Source: an uncultured Roseobacter sp. | GTDB taxonomy: Bacteria; Pseudomonadota; Alphaproteobacteria; Rhodobacterales; Rhodobacteraceae | Assembly: GCA_947488305.1 (NCBI GenBank) | Contig: CANKZM010000005.1 | Location: 248,001 to 312,000 of the forward strand | Reading direction: 5' to 3' | DNA length: 64,000 nt | Shown: in pieces, positions 44,718 through 53,494 of the stretch | Position numbering within the stretch: the stretch's first letter is position 1 | How the letters are laid out: each line of letters starts with the position of its first letter | The notes under the pieces: generated by a model | What the model was told of the DNA's origin: nothing | The model's database searches: none | The model's input: only the letters and a program-made list of their open reading frames with translations | Made by a program: the position numbers and the translations under genes

Positions 44718-45272
44718 ATGTCAAACATCGACGTCCTAAAGACCCGCAACCAAGACTTCGCCGTTGGCTTCGCCCAGAGCGATCTGGCCCCGCTGCCAAG
44801 ACTGGGCATGATTATTGTGGCCTGCATTGACGCGCGTGTTGATCCAACAACCGTCTTTGGCCTCGAATTGGGCGATGCCGTCATCATGCGCAACAATGGC
44901 GGCCGCATCACGTCGGCGATCATCGACGAAATCACCGCGCTCAGCCTTCTTGTTGGCCGTGTCACAAGCCAAGACGCGCCGGTTTTTCACATCATGCTGA
45001 TGCAGCACACCAAATGCGGCGCACAGCAATTCGCCGTGCCGGAGTTTCAGGCCCATATCAAGGAGCGCACGGGAATCGACGTGTCCGCATCCGGGATCAC
45101 CGATCAGGAAAGCGATCTGATGGTCGATATTGCGCGTCTCCGCGACGCCCCAAATCTGCATGGCGGTCTGACGGTTTCAGCAATGCTCTATGACATCGAA
45201 ACCGGGCAGGTCCGCGAAATCGCACCTACTCAATCACTGGCCGAGCTGCGCTCGAATACGGGCGACGTCTGA
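44718..45272 (+). CDS. Beta-carbonic anhydrase-like protein
   Basis: A 184-residue protein with the zinc ligands of beta-carbonic anhydrases: C36-x-D38-x-R40 (VACIDARVDP), then H97 and C100 (MQHTKCGAQQF). It would interconvert CO2 and bicarbonate, although members of this branch in catabolic operons are seldom characterised. The start at 44718 has CGGAGA upstream and puts the motif at the usual distance. The dehalogenase-like gene starts immediately after its stop. Confidence 0.87.
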   Translation: MSNIDVLKTRNQDFAVGFAQSDLAPLPRLGMIIVACIDARVDPTTVFGLELGDAVIMRNNGGRITSAIIDEITALSLLVGRVTSQDAPVFHIMLMQHTKCGAQQFAVPEFQAHIKERTGIDVSASGITDQESDLMVDIARLRDAPNLHGGLTVSAMLYDIETGQVREIAPTQSLAELRSNTGDV

Positions 45273-46157
45273 ATGGCCAAGTTCCAACCAGATCCGGCGC
45301 TCTACCCGTTCAAGTCGAACTGGGTGGATCTTGGCAGCGGATCGCGGGTTCACTATGTCGACGAAGGGCGCGGTCCCGTGCTTCTTCTTCTGCACGGCAA
45401 TCCATCTTGGTCCTTCCTTTATAGGAACATCATCTCACGACTGAGCGGGCAGTTTCGCTGTATCGCGCCGGATTTGCCGGGGTTCGGACTGTCTGAGGCG
45501 GCTGACGGCTTCGGCTTCACTGCCCGCGAACAAGCGCAAGTCATGGTCGAATTCATCGACCAACTCGACCTACAGGGCGTGGGTGTCATGATGCAGGATT
45601 GGGGCGGTCCCACGGGCCTGTATGCGGCCCAAATGCGCCCGGAACGCATTGACCGCTTGATCATAGGAAACACATTTGGCTGGCCATTGTCCGACACCGG
45701 GGTGCGCATGTTCTCCTTGATCATGGGCGGCGTTCTTGGTCGTACAAGCGCCAATCTGTTCAATGGCGTCATTCGTTTCTTCTTTTCGCGCGGCGTGAAG
45801 AGAAAGCTGTCAGCCGACGAGTGGAGCATGTATCTCGTACCATTCAAAGATCGCAACATGCGTCACCCGACCCACATCTTCCCCAAGCAGCTCATGGTGG
45901 CCAAGCCTTTCCTGTTAGAGATTGAAAACGGGCTGCCCGCAATAAAGGACAAGCCCGTCTTGATCTTATGGGGAGACAGCGATTTTGCGTTCAAAGAAAA
46001 AGAGCGGAGCCGCTTTCGACTCGCTTTCCCCGATCACAGCGATGTGGATCTGACCGGCGCAGGGCACTTCATTCAAGAAGACGCCCCCGACGCCATCAGT
46101 GCAACAATCGCGGATTGGTATGGTATGCCCATCTCAGAGCTCGAAAAAACCTCCTAG
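45273..46157 (+). CDS. Alpha/beta hydrolase, haloalkane dehalogenase-like
   Basis: A 294-residue alpha/beta hydrolase. HGNP (41-44) forms the oxyanion region; the nucleophile is D109 followed by W110 (MQDWGG); a second Asp lies in GDSDFAF and the catalytic His in GAGHFIQED. An Asp nucleophile with an N43/W110 halide-binding pair is what haloalkane dehalogenases have, whereas esterases use Ser. Epoxide hydrolases and fluoroacetate dehalogenases are alternatives. Its ATG directly follows the carbonic anhydrase stop. Confidence 0.82.
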   Translation: MAKFQPDPALYPFKSNWVDLGSGSRVHYVDEGRGPVLLLLHGNPSWSFLYRNIISRLSGQFRCIAPDLPGFGLSEAADGFGFTAREQAQVMVEFIDQLDLQGVGVMMQDWGGPTGLYAAQMRPERIDRLIIGNTFGWPLSDTGVRMFSLIMGGVLGRTSANLFNGVIRFFFSRGVKRKLSADEWSMYLVPFKDRNMRHPTHIFPKQLMVAKPFLLEIENGLPAIKDKPVLILWGDSDFAFKEKERSRFRLAFPDHSDVDLTGAGHFIQEDAPDAISATIADWYGMPISELEKTS

Positions 46158-46194
46158 TCAACCACTCCCCCACCAGAATGCCTAAGGAATTACT

Positions 46195-46599
46195 ATGGAA
46201 ACTCTCGTATCGATCACCCTTTGGAACGTTGTTCTCCTCGGGGCTCTGTTCTCGTTTCAACCCATGGTGCGGGTTCTTGGCTCGGATCCAAAATACGCCC
46301 TCTCAAGCTTTGATAACCGTATTGAGTAAGGCGTATTCGCCCGGCGACTTGCAATGGTCCGCAGCAATCACGGCGAGGCGCTTGCTCTCTGGGTGCCGGT
46401 CGTTGTCATAGTGGCAGTCGGTGCGCCCGAATTCACGCATCCGCATCTGTCTATGATTGCAAGTTTCTTTCTGATGGGGCGGCTGGCTTACGCCGCAATT
46501 TCATTGGCTGGCATCCCACTGCTCCGCTCTGGCGCATGGATTGTCGGCTTTGCCGCTTGGGGCTACCTGACCTGGATCGTTATGGGCGCGATCGCATAG
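46195..46599 (+). pseudogene. MAPEG-family membrane protein with a premature TAA
   Basis: The frame opens with METLVSITLWNVVLLGALFSFQP, continues to FDNRIE, meets TAA at 46327-46329, then continues uninterrupted in the same frame (GVFARRLAMVRSNHGEAL...) to a TAG at 46597-46599. Without the stop it is a ~134-residue four-helix MAPEG protein, a family of glutathione/eicosanoid-related membrane enzymes. RRLAMVRSNHGEAL is the MAPEG helix I-II signature (R..RAQ.NH.E). It is the last gene of the HxlR-controlled operon. Confidence 0.8.
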
Positions 46600-47050
46600 G
46601 GATGCGCTACGACGGACTGCGGGCGCGCCGAGCAGTCGGCTCTGACGGCAGTAAATCTCCACATCGAGGAGGTCGTTACCTAAGTCATTCGGCTCTTGCG
46701 GTGCTTGTTGAAATTGGATCGGTGCCAGACAGCAAAGCCATCCCGGCACCGGATCTAATCATACGCGAGTCCAGTCGGTCGTGGAATAGCACAGCCTTTA
46801 ACGGTGCAGTCATTTCACTGGCAAGCGAACTCCCGGGAAGTTCACAAGCTCAATGGGACGAGTTTTCAACTGGGTTCAGGTTTGCAGTCGCAGCGAATGT
46901 CTTCTTAGGCAGGCCGCGGCGCAGCATCTCCCTCCGCTGATCAACGGCAGCTTAGGGCCGAAAGTGAAGGTTAACAAGTTTACAATCACAATCACTCAGT
47001 GGTGCCACTTGACGCCCACATAGCTTTGAAATACTACCTAAATTCGTTGA
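46600..47050. other. Intergenic region, no supported gene
   Basis: About 450 bases without a recognisable gene. The promoter for tRNA-Gly should lie near the end but was not assigned. Confidence 0.4.
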
Positions 47051-47124
47051 GCGGGCGTTGTGTAGTGGTAAGACCTTAGCCTTCCAAGCTAATGACGCGG
47101 GTTCGATTCCCGCCGCCCGCTCCA
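47051..47124 (+). tRNA. tRNA-Gly (UCC)
   Basis: A cloverleaf with a 7-bp acceptor stem (GCGGGCG / CGCCCGC), D-loop TGTAGTGGTAAGACC, anticodon arm CTTAGCCTTCCAAGCTAA-like with anticodon TCC, T-arm GGGTTCGATTCCC, and an encoded 3' CCA. A spurious open frame runs through it on the other strand. Confidence 0.96.
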
Positions 47125-47574
47125 GAAACTTACTCCTGCACGTGCACCCCTGAATCCAGCGGTTTCTTACCCGGTAAACACTTGTTAAGTAATCGTTTTT
47201 AGACTTGAGGCACCTGCCTCCCGGGATGGAACGTTCCCGATCGATTAGGTGTTCCAAGATCGGTCGCGAAATGCATTCTACAACCCGGAAATGTTTAACA
47301 TTGCAATAGTGATTTCCCTGCGCGACGGCCAAGGAATGGTGTTCTGTCGGTCATTGTGCGCTGCGGGGCGACATCCCGAACCCATCATGCGATACAGTTA
47401 GAACGCGGCAATCAAGCCCACACTTAGTCTACGGGACCACCGTCTCCAAATCGTCAAAATGAGCTGCGCAAAACGACGGCTATCCATCTCTCACAAATGT
47501 GATGTTTGCGTCTCCAATGGGCGTTGCAAAGTATTCTACCTAGTAGTAGGAAGTTGCAAAGCAGAGAATTCTCC
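47125..47574. other. Intergenic region downstream of tRNA-Gly
   Basis: About 450 bases. No integrase, direct repeat of the tRNA 3' end, or other gene was seen. A frame on the minus strand is the well-known artefact of reading a tRNA backwards. Confidence 0.45.
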
Positions 47575-48177
47575 GTGACAGTCTACGATACAGAAGGATT
47601 TCCAAACTCGTTCCGCGTACGCAATGCTCTTGGTGAGAAGGGAGCGACCGAACCGGTCGAGGTCGTACCGGTTGACGTGATAGGTGGAGAACACCGAAAA
47701 GAGGCATTCAAGTCCAAGAAGCCTGACGCAGTTGTGCCTTGTCTTGAGCTGGCCGACCGAACCATAAACTCCTAGTGAAACGCGATCACTGAGGATATCG
47801 ACGGCCTCCCTATGACCGCCAAAACGACGCGCTCAGATAACAGTGATGAATCTGCGGGCTGAGAACGATCTTTTAAACGCAGTGGGAACATACTTTCACC
47901 ATACCACGCCTGGGCTGGGATCTGACCTCGAAACCGATCAATGTGCCGAATGGGGCGCGAAACAAAAATGAAGTCGCTGGCGATACTATGGCTTACCTTG
48001 ACGAAGTACTTGCTGAAAACGAATTTATCGCCGGAGCCGAATTCTCTATGGAAGACACCACCGCCTTCGCGGGTTAGTCGTTTGCGGAGATTGCCAAGAT
48101 CGAGATCCCGGAAAAGCTGGTCAACCTTAAGGCAAGGCGCACCAAAAATCGCGACGCTGCCGAGTATAGCTGGATAA
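47575..48177 (+). pseudogene. Glutathione S-transferase remnant
   Basis: Starts as VTVYDTEGFPNSFRVRNALGEKGA and PVDVIGGEHRKEAFKSKKPDAVVPCLEL, a GST thioredoxin-like domain. The frame is lost near 47775. Later pieces in other frames read PGLGSDLETDQCAEWGAKQK, EVLAENEFIAGAEFSMEDT and PSIAG, ending at 48177, which match the GST C-terminal helical domain. Several indels and a nonsense codon break it. It would have made a ~200-residue cytosolic GST. Confidence 0.8.
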
Positions 48178-48208
48178 CCCACATTCGATTGAAATAAAGG
48201 GGGATACG

Positions 48209-48880
48209 ATGGAACTGAACTCAGACTTCAAAAAACGCGTGGTCGTCCACTCCGAGCAGATGGAGTGGCTGGCTTCACCTATGCCCGGTGTGGAACGTCG
48301 AATGCTGGACCGAATTGGCGGTGAAGTGGCGCGCGCCACCTCCATTGTCCGATATGCTCCCGGCAGCAAGTTTTCGGAACATACCCACACCGGCGGAGAA
48401 GAGTTCATCGTGCTCGATGGTGTCTTCCAGGACGAACATGGGGATTTCCCCGAAGGGACCTATGTGCGCAATCCACCAACGACAGCACACACGCCCGGGT
48501 CGGAACACGGCTGCACAATTTTCGTGAAACTGTGGCAATTCGATATGGAAGACCGTAATCAGTTTAGGAAAACCATGGCCGACGGACTCGCAGCGCCCAA
48601 AGGCGGTGTTGCTATAGCAGAGTTGCACCGGGACGACCGGGAGATCGTGACCTACAACCAATTGGATGCTGGTGTAACACTCGAAAACACCGATGCCGGC
48701 GGGATCGAGATGCTTGTTATTGCAGGTTCAGTTACGGAGAGCGGTGAGAGGCTCGAGAAGGGCGGCTGGATAAGGTTACCCGAAGGACAACACCTGAAAG
48801 CAACGGTAGGACCAGAAGGGGCAAAGCTCTGGATTAAAACCGGCCATTTGCCGTTCGCAAAGCCGCCCTTGGTGGGGTGA
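48209..48880 (+). CDS. ChrR-like cupin-domain protein
   Basis: A 223-residue protein with two cupin halves. The first has the metal-binding pattern [15 protein letters not shown] and the second [17 protein letters not shown], lacking the histidines. This matches ChrR-type cupins (the C-terminal domain of the singlet-oxygen anti-sigma factor) without the zinc anti-sigma part, so it is probably a stand-alone enzyme or binding protein and not an anti-sigma factor. GGGGGATACG precedes the ATG. It stands 31 bases after the GST remnant. Confidence 0.78.
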   Translation: MELNSDFKKRVVVHSEQMEWLASPMPGVERRMLDRIGGEVARATSIVRYAPGSKFSEHTHTGGEEFIVLDGVFQDEHGDFPEGTYVRNPPTTAHTPGSEHGCTIFVKLWQFDMEDRNQFRKTMADGLAAPKGGVAIAELHRDDREIVTYNQLDAGVTLENTDAGGIEMLVIAGSVTESGERLEKGGWIRLPEGQHLKATVGPEGAKLWIKTGHLPFAKPPLVG

Positions 48881-49241
48881 ATACGCCCTGCTCTCAAAAT
48901 CTGGTGGCTGTTGTCGAAAATGGTTTCCGTTAGTCCCGGACAATTCAAATGGTAATCAAGGTATTTTGGTCATTTTGCGACGGGGTTTTCAACAGAATTG
49001 GCGCAGCTTCGTACTCTCGACCTCACAAATGATGGTGAGAATTCTTCAACGTGAGCTTTCCGCGAAAATGGCCACGTACATCGGAATCGGAGTTTCCGAT
49101 CGCCCAATCTCTTCAGGAAAGGAACGTCAGCATGACTGGTGGGATCGTCCTCTTGTTACAATCCGACTGCTTCAACATCAGACCTAATGACACTGAAGAA
49201 ATAAGTCTGTTCTATGCGCCGGCAACGAAAGGTCTCGCACA
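48881..49241. other. Intergenic region with a possible 37-residue leader ORF
   Basis: An ATG at 49132 with GGAACG upstream opens a 37-codon frame ending at 49245 and overlapping the amine-oxidase start by 4 bases (ATGA). It may be a short coupled ORF or the tail of a decayed gene. Nothing else is seen. Confidence 0.3.
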
Positions 49242-50300
49242 ATGAAAACAGTAATTGTTGGTGGCGGGCTTTCGGGAATTGCGCTTGCGGAATGCCTTGA
49301 GATGCAAGGGTTTGACTACCTGTTGCTGGAAGCGCGCCCCCGATTTGGGGGGCGGATCCTGACGTGTACTCTTGATGATGGCTATTTCGATATGGGACCT
49401 GCGTGGTACTGGCCCGGTCAACCGCGTGTTGCGGCACTCACAGATCGCTTGCGGCTTCAGAAGTTTGACCAATACTCGAGTGGCATTCTGACGTTTGAAG
49501 ACGAACTGGGTCAGGTTCAGCGCGGTCGGGGTTTTTCATCGATGGAAGGCTCCTGGCGGCTGGAAGGCGGCTTCGCCGCTTTGACTGACGCTCTTGCTGC
49601 GCGAATACCGTCGCACCGCAAGAAACTAAATGCCGTAGTGACCCGCGTTGAAATGGTAGGCAAAGCGTGTCAGGTGGTCACTTCAACAGGCGAGGCGACG
49701 CGCGCCGACCGTGTGGTTCTTGCCCTACCCCCACGCGTCGCAGCCGAATTGGCGTTCTCGCCTGTCTTAGCAGCCTCGACATTGGAAACCATGCGGGGGA
49801 TCGCCACCTGGATGGCGGGTCAAGCCAAAGCCATTGCGATTTACGACACCCCTTTCTGGCGCGACATGGGGTTTTCCGGTGATGCGATGAGCCGCAAAGG
49901 GCCGATGGTGGAAATCCATGATGCATCACCTGCTTCGGGCGGGCCTTACGCACTGTTTGGCTTCATCGGCATACCGCCTCGGGATCGCTCTGACCAACGG
50001 CTTCTTCGCCAACACTTGCGCGCCCAACTCGGGCGGCTATTTGGCCCAGAAGCCGCTGAGCCGAGAGAGCTCTTCATCAAAGACTGGGCCTTCGATCCTT
50101 ATACAGCGACCTCAAGCGACAAGGCCCATCTATATGCACATCCCTCCTATGGGTTGGCACCTGAGATGAAAAACCTTTGGGATAACAAATTGCTGTTCGC
50201 GGGTACGGAAGTTGCACCAACATTTGGCGGCTACATAGAAGGTGCGTTAGAAGCAGCTGAAAGAGCTTTGAATTCCTTAACATTGCAGTCAGTGACCTAA
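49242..50300 (+). CDS. FAD-dependent amine oxidase-like protein
   Basis: A 352-residue flavoprotein with the N-terminal FAD-binding motif VIVGGGLSGIALAECLE and the amine-oxidase second motif LLEARPRFGGRI, then FDMGPAWYWPGQPR. The C-terminal FAD contact is LFAGTEVAPTFGGYIEGALEAAERAL. It is shorter than plant/animal monoamine oxidases (~450-520) because the substrate domain is reduced. Likely oxidises an amine or acts as a desaturase-like oxidase. The TetR gene starts 3 bases after its stop. Confidence 0.85.
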   Translation: MKTVIVGGGLSGIALAECLEMQGFDYLLLEARPRFGGRILTCTLDDGYFDMGPAWYWPGQPRVAALTDRLRLQKFDQYSSGILTFEDELGQVQRGRGFSSMEGSWRLEGGFAALTDALAARIPSHRKKLNAVVTRVEMVGKACQVVTSTGEATRADRVVLALPPRVAAELAFSPVLAASTLETMRGIATWMAGQAKAIAIYDTPFWRDMGFSGDAMSRKGPMVEIHDASPASGGPYALFGFIGIPPRDRSDQRLLRQHLRAQLGRLFGPEAAEPRELFIKDWAFDPYTATSSDKAHLYAHPSYGLAPEMKNLWDNKLLFAGTEVAPTFGGYIEGALEAAERALNSLTLQSVT

Positions 50301-50303
50301 GCC

Positions 50304-50873
50304 ATGCCAGCAGACACGAAAACACGCCTTTTGGACTCCGCTGAAAAAGCAGCACGACGCCGCGGGTTTGATGGTTTCAGTTACGCGGATCTGGCGACAG
50401 ATGTCGGGATCCGGAAAGCCAGCATTCATCACCACTTTGCCAGTAAGGCGACTTTGGCTGTTGCCCTGATGCAGCGTTATTACTCTGATCTGGAAACAGT
50501 TTGCGCTGAGATTGACCAAGTGCACACAACAGGTGCCGCCCGCCTCTCGGCGTTGATCGAAAGATATCATGGGGCTCTGGAGGGGGGCCAAAGCCTTTGC
50601 TTGTGTGTCTCCTTCTCGACCAGCACTGAAAGCTTATCCGTAGAGACGATTGCGGAAATGAGCAGGTTCAGGTCGATGATGATCGATTGGATCGAGAAGG
50701 GTTTTGCACTGGGCGCGCGTGATGGAACAATCGCCAATGTGGGTAACCCCGCAATGGAAGCGGCGGCAGCGCTGCCATTGCTCGAAGGTGCGCAGCTTGC
50801 TGCCAGGGTGGCAGAGGACCCGCAACGATTTTGGGCCGCAGTTGCGCTACTATCCAAGCGATTCAGCTTATAG
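50304..50873 (+). CDS. TetR-family transcriptional regulator
   Basis: A 189-residue TetR regulator with the HTH at residues 5-50 (FDGFSYADLATDVGIRKASIHHHF, key core VGIRKASIHHHFASK) and a variable ligand-binding C-terminal part that resembles the AcuR/YcdC group. It follows the amine oxidase by 3 bases and so is probably co-transcribed with it and represses the same operon. Confidence 0.88.
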   Translation: MPADTKTRLLDSAEKAARRRGFDGFSYADLATDVGIRKASIHHHFASKATLAVALMQRYYSDLETVCAEIDQVHTTGAARLSALIERYHGALEGGQSLCLCVSFSTSTESLSVETIAEMSRFRSMMIDWIEKGFALGARDGTIANVGNPAMEAAAALPLLEGAQLAARVAEDPQRFWAAVALLSKRFSL

Positions 50874-51172
50874 CGTGACCAGTTCCAGTAGTCGTCGCAG
50901 GCAGTTTGGTTGCGACCCGGGATAAACCACCACCTGAAGTCTGCTTCTTTCGCTGCCCAAAGAATCCATCTTAGGGCAACTGTTCCTGACTGGTATCTTG
51001 GTCTCATTGAGCCACCAGCATTCTCATAATTTAGCTAGTGCGACGATTTCGCAGTATGGCCAGCCAATAGCGATCCATCTAATGGCGCGGCATCTGACAA
51101 GTCAGTGCTTTTGCGGGGTACGCAAGTGCCCTCGGCAATCGCCACACTTTTTTCCCGCAGGCTGATCTTGCA
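50874..51172. other. Intergenic region, no supported gene
   Basis: About 300 bases between a rightward TetR gene and a leftward chorismate mutase gene. No hairpin or RNA gene was found. Confidence 0.4.
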
Positions 51173-51478
51173 TCAATCGCCACCCAGCTCTTTGATCTCG
51201 CGCTGAATTGACCACTCGATCAGCTCACCCCAAAGCGTGCGGGCAAGATCTGGGTCGAGGCCGTTCTCCGCAGCGGTGGTGCTGACTTTGTCCAGAACTT
51301 CGGCCACGCGATCCGCTATTCGGGCCGGCAAGTCCTCACGTTTTTTCAGATCAACAGCGCGATCAATAAACCCGCTGCGAATGACAAGCAGGTTAATCAG
51401 CGCAACGTCTATGGCATCGATCTGAACACGAAGTTCCGCCATGGTGTTGCATTCGGATGGTGGCGTAAATCTCTCCAT
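51173..51478 (-). CDS. Chorismate mutase type II (AroQ-like)
   Basis: A 101-residue single AroQ-type helical domain: RVQIDAIDVALINLLVIRSGFIDRAVDLKK in the first helix, with the active-site Arg, and the C-terminal LWGELIEWSIQRE helix. It would turn chorismate into prephenate, or, like PchB, isochorismate into salicylate plus pyruvate. The start at 51478, behind GGAGATTAGT, is the true N-terminus; the longer upstream frame overlaps TetR. Co-transcribed with the tetR gene upstream. Confidence 0.82.
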   Translation of the reverse strand: MERFTPPSECNTMAELRVQIDAIDVALINLLVIRSGFIDRAVDLKKREDLPARIADRVAEVLDKVSTTAAENGLDPDLARTLWGELIEWSIQREIKELGGD

Positions 51479-51479
51479 A

Positions 51480-52103
51480 CTAATCTCCGGTACAAGCATG
51501 TGTTTCGGGGCTGAGCAAAAGGCGAAGATGTTTGACAGCACGGTCGGCACGGTCCTGCCCGAATTTGCGTGAGGGGACCGGCAGACGGCCAATCACACGC
51601 CGGATCTGCTGATCGCCGATGAGTAGATCGAGATAGAGTCCCACAGCTTCTCCAGCATCTTCGAAGTCAAGCTGGCCATCTTCCCTCGCCCGCAAGAAAA
51701 CCCGTTCTAGAAGAGGGAGTACAGCCTCCCTCCCCGCTTTTGAAAGCGTTGCACCAAGCTCTCCGCTGCTGTCTGCAGCTGCGGCGCGGTTCAAGGCCAC
51801 GGCCCGATCACCTGTTAGTAAGGTGAGCAGTTTTGGCCCAAGCGTGCCCAGAATGGACAGAGCGTCATGGTCGGTTTCAAGCTCTTTCTCGAGGTGACCT
51901 TTCACCTCTTCTGCATTGCGTGTCACGAGCGCCTGAAACAATCCCTGCTTATCCCCATACCAATTGTACAGCGTCTCATTGGACGCACGGGATTTTCTGG
52001 CGATGCCCAGCATCGAGGTGCCACCATACCCTTTCTCTTCAAGAACGGAATAGGCAGCTTCTTCGATCTCTTTTTGCCGTTGTGATCGTTTGTCTTCCCG
52101 CAA
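51480..52103 (-). CDS. TetR-family transcriptional regulator
   Basis: A 207-residue regulator with HTH residues 10-55 (VLEEKGYGGTSMLGIARKSRASNETLYNWYGDKQGLF, core NETLYNWYGDK) and a C-terminal domain of the AefR-like type. It is divergent from a small membrane protein gene. Two operator-like repeats lie between the start codons, so it probably controls both its own operon and that gene. Confidence 0.9.
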   Translation of the reverse strand: MREDKRSQRQKEIEEAAYSVLEEKGYGGTSMLGIARKSRASNETLYNWYGDKQGLFQALVTRNAEEVKGHLEKELETDHDALSILGTLGPKLLTLLTGDRAVALNRAAAADSSGELGATLSKAGREAVLPLLERVFLRAREDGQLDFEDAGEAVGLYLDLLIGDQQIRRVIGRLPVPSRKFGQDRADRAVKHLRLLLSPETHACTGD

Positions 52104-52131
52104 TTTTTTCTCCCCGGCTTATTGACAGAAA

Positions 52132-52177
52132 CCGTAACTTAAATTACGGATGCACACAACCGTAATTTAAAATACGC
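52132..52177. promoter_or_regulatory. Twin TetR operators over a divergent promoter
   Basis: Two copies of a CCGTAA-TTAAATTACGG-type site: 52132-52149 (CCGTAACTTAAATTACGG) and 52160-52177 (CCGTAATTTAAAATACGC), 28 bases start to start. The first overlaps a -10 region behind TTGACA at 52122-52127. The half-site TTACGG is repeated in both. Confidence 0.8.
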
Positions 52178-52193
52178 TTTTGGAGATGTTCCC

Positions 52194-52604
52194 ATGACTG
52201 ATACTGACCGGCAAATTTTCGCGGCGCTGACAACGCTGGTTCTGCTGCAATTGATTATGCTTTCGGCACTCTATGCGGGGGTCAAACCACACCCGCCGAC
52301 ATCCACACCACTCTTTGGAATTGCCCCGTTTCTCGGTGCATCCGTCTCGATCGCAATATCCGCGATGGTTTTGCAGCCGCTTGCCACCACGATGGGAAGG
52401 TCCCTGAGTCTCTTGGCTGCCTTGATGGCCCTCATCTCCTTTGGCCCGCAAAAATACTTTGATGCGCAATTTTCGCTCATCTGGCCCGCAGTGGTTATGG
52501 GTCAATTCGCTGCCGCCGTGATCTTCGTTCGTATTTTCCGTGCCGCTCGTGAGGGCGTTGCCACCAGCAATGCTGACTTGAAGACCGCAGGGCGAACGTC
52601 ATGA
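52194..52604 (+). CDS. Four-helix membrane protein under TetR control
   Basis: A 136-residue hydrophobic protein with about four transmembrane segments and a short cytosolic tail. No family is recognised. It starts 17 bases after the second TetR operator. Its role is unknown; TetR targets are often efflux or membrane-modifying proteins, but it is too small for a usual transporter. Confidence 0.6.
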   Translation: MTDTDRQIFAALTTLVLLQLIMLSALYAGVKPHPPTSTPLFGIAPFLGASVSIAISAMVLQPLATTMGRSLSLLAALMALISFGPQKYFDAQFSLIWPAVVMGQFAAAVIFVRIFRAAREGVATSNADLKTAGRTS

Positions 52605-52776
52605 CCCCGCCTTTCTGACTTTTGTCGGAACAAAACCCTTTGGCAGATAAGTTCCCAGATTGCAGGCAAGCCAGACAATGAAATCAGGCCCGTTATGCTG
52701 ATTTGGATCAGCCTGCCATTAAAGGCTTGGGTGAGATTTGGTTTTATGCGTTTGACCAGAACCTCAATGTGAATTA
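52605..52776. other. Short intergenic region before the SOS cassette
   Basis: About 170 bases with no gene. A LexA box ends it. Confidence 0.5.
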
Positions 52777-52791
52777 GAACAAAACAAGAAC
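52777..52791 (+). promoter_or_regulatory. LexA (SOS) box of the imuA-imuB-dnaE2 operon
   Basis: GAAC-AAAACAA-GAAC is an exact direct repeat with a 7-base spacer, the form known for alphaproteobacterial LexA (GTTC-N7-GTTC read on the other strand). It lies 25 bases before the imuA start. Confidence 0.9.
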
Positions 52792-52816
52792 TTTTATGTA
52801 GATTCGGTGGTTTTGC

Positions 52817-53494
52817 ATGAGCTTACTCAAGGTTCGGCAGCGGTTGTCAGGGCAGGTAAAGCGCCCCGGAACAATGGTGCATACCTTGTCCGAAGCCTTT
52901 CCCGAAACCGTGACTGATGCTGCGGCCCTGGGGTTTGTTCTGACCCGATTGCCCCGCACAACGGCACCAATCTTGTGGGTGCAGGATCGCCTGTCGCGCA
53001 AGGAAACAGGTCGCCCCTATCTGGTAGGGATTGGCATGAACCGCCCCATTATCATGGTTGATTTGTCCAATGCGACAGATGTGCTTTGGGCAATGGAGGA
53101 TGGATTACGATGCAGGGCGTTAGGCGCAGTGATTGGCGAGATATGGGGTGCTCCTTCCAGCTTGAACTTCACGGCGACCAAACGTTTGGCCTTACGCTCG
53201 GAAGCTGCAAATGTTCCGTGCTGGCTGATCCGGCGGGCTGCATCGCCGGACCTGAGTGCAGCGCGCGAACGTTGGCGTGTCGCGTCACTTCCTGCAGCAC
53301 CACATCCTCACGATGCGCAAGCGCCGGGGTTGCCGCGCTGGTCGCTCGAATTGTTCCGCTCGCGTCGCTCCAAGACGGGCCAATGGATGGCAACCCATGA
53401 CCAGGCAACGGATCGTCTCGATCTCACTCCCTCAGTTCGCGATAGAGCGTTGGAGCCGCATGATGGAACGGCAGGGGAACGCGCCACCGGATGA
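52817..53494 (+). CDS. imuA: SOS mutagenesis protein ImuA
   Basis: A 225-residue RecA/SulA-like protein of the ImuA family. It has the fold's ILWVQDRLSRKETGRPYLVGIGMN region but no Walker A motif, as usual for ImuA. It recruits the mutasome to damaged DNA and is needed for damage-induced mutation together with ImuB and DnaE2. It is placed directly after a LexA box and overlaps imuB by 98 bases. Confidence 0.88.
   Translation: MSLLKVRQRLSGQVKRPGTMVHTLSEAFPETVTDAAALGFVLTRLPRTTAPILWVQDRLSRKETGRPYLVGIGMNRPIIMVDLSNATDVLWAMEDGLRCRALGAVIGEIWGAPSSLNFTATKRLALRSEAANVPCWLIRRAASPDLSAARERWRVASLPAAPHPHDAQAPGLPRWSLELFRSRRSKTGQWMATHDQATDRLDLTPSVRDRALEPHDGTAGERATG

Noticed and set aside
46952-47332. Minus-strand frame across the tRNA-Gly gene
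   Set aside because: It is the usual artefact of reading a tRNA in reverse (RAAGIEPASLAWKAKVLPL-like), not a protein.
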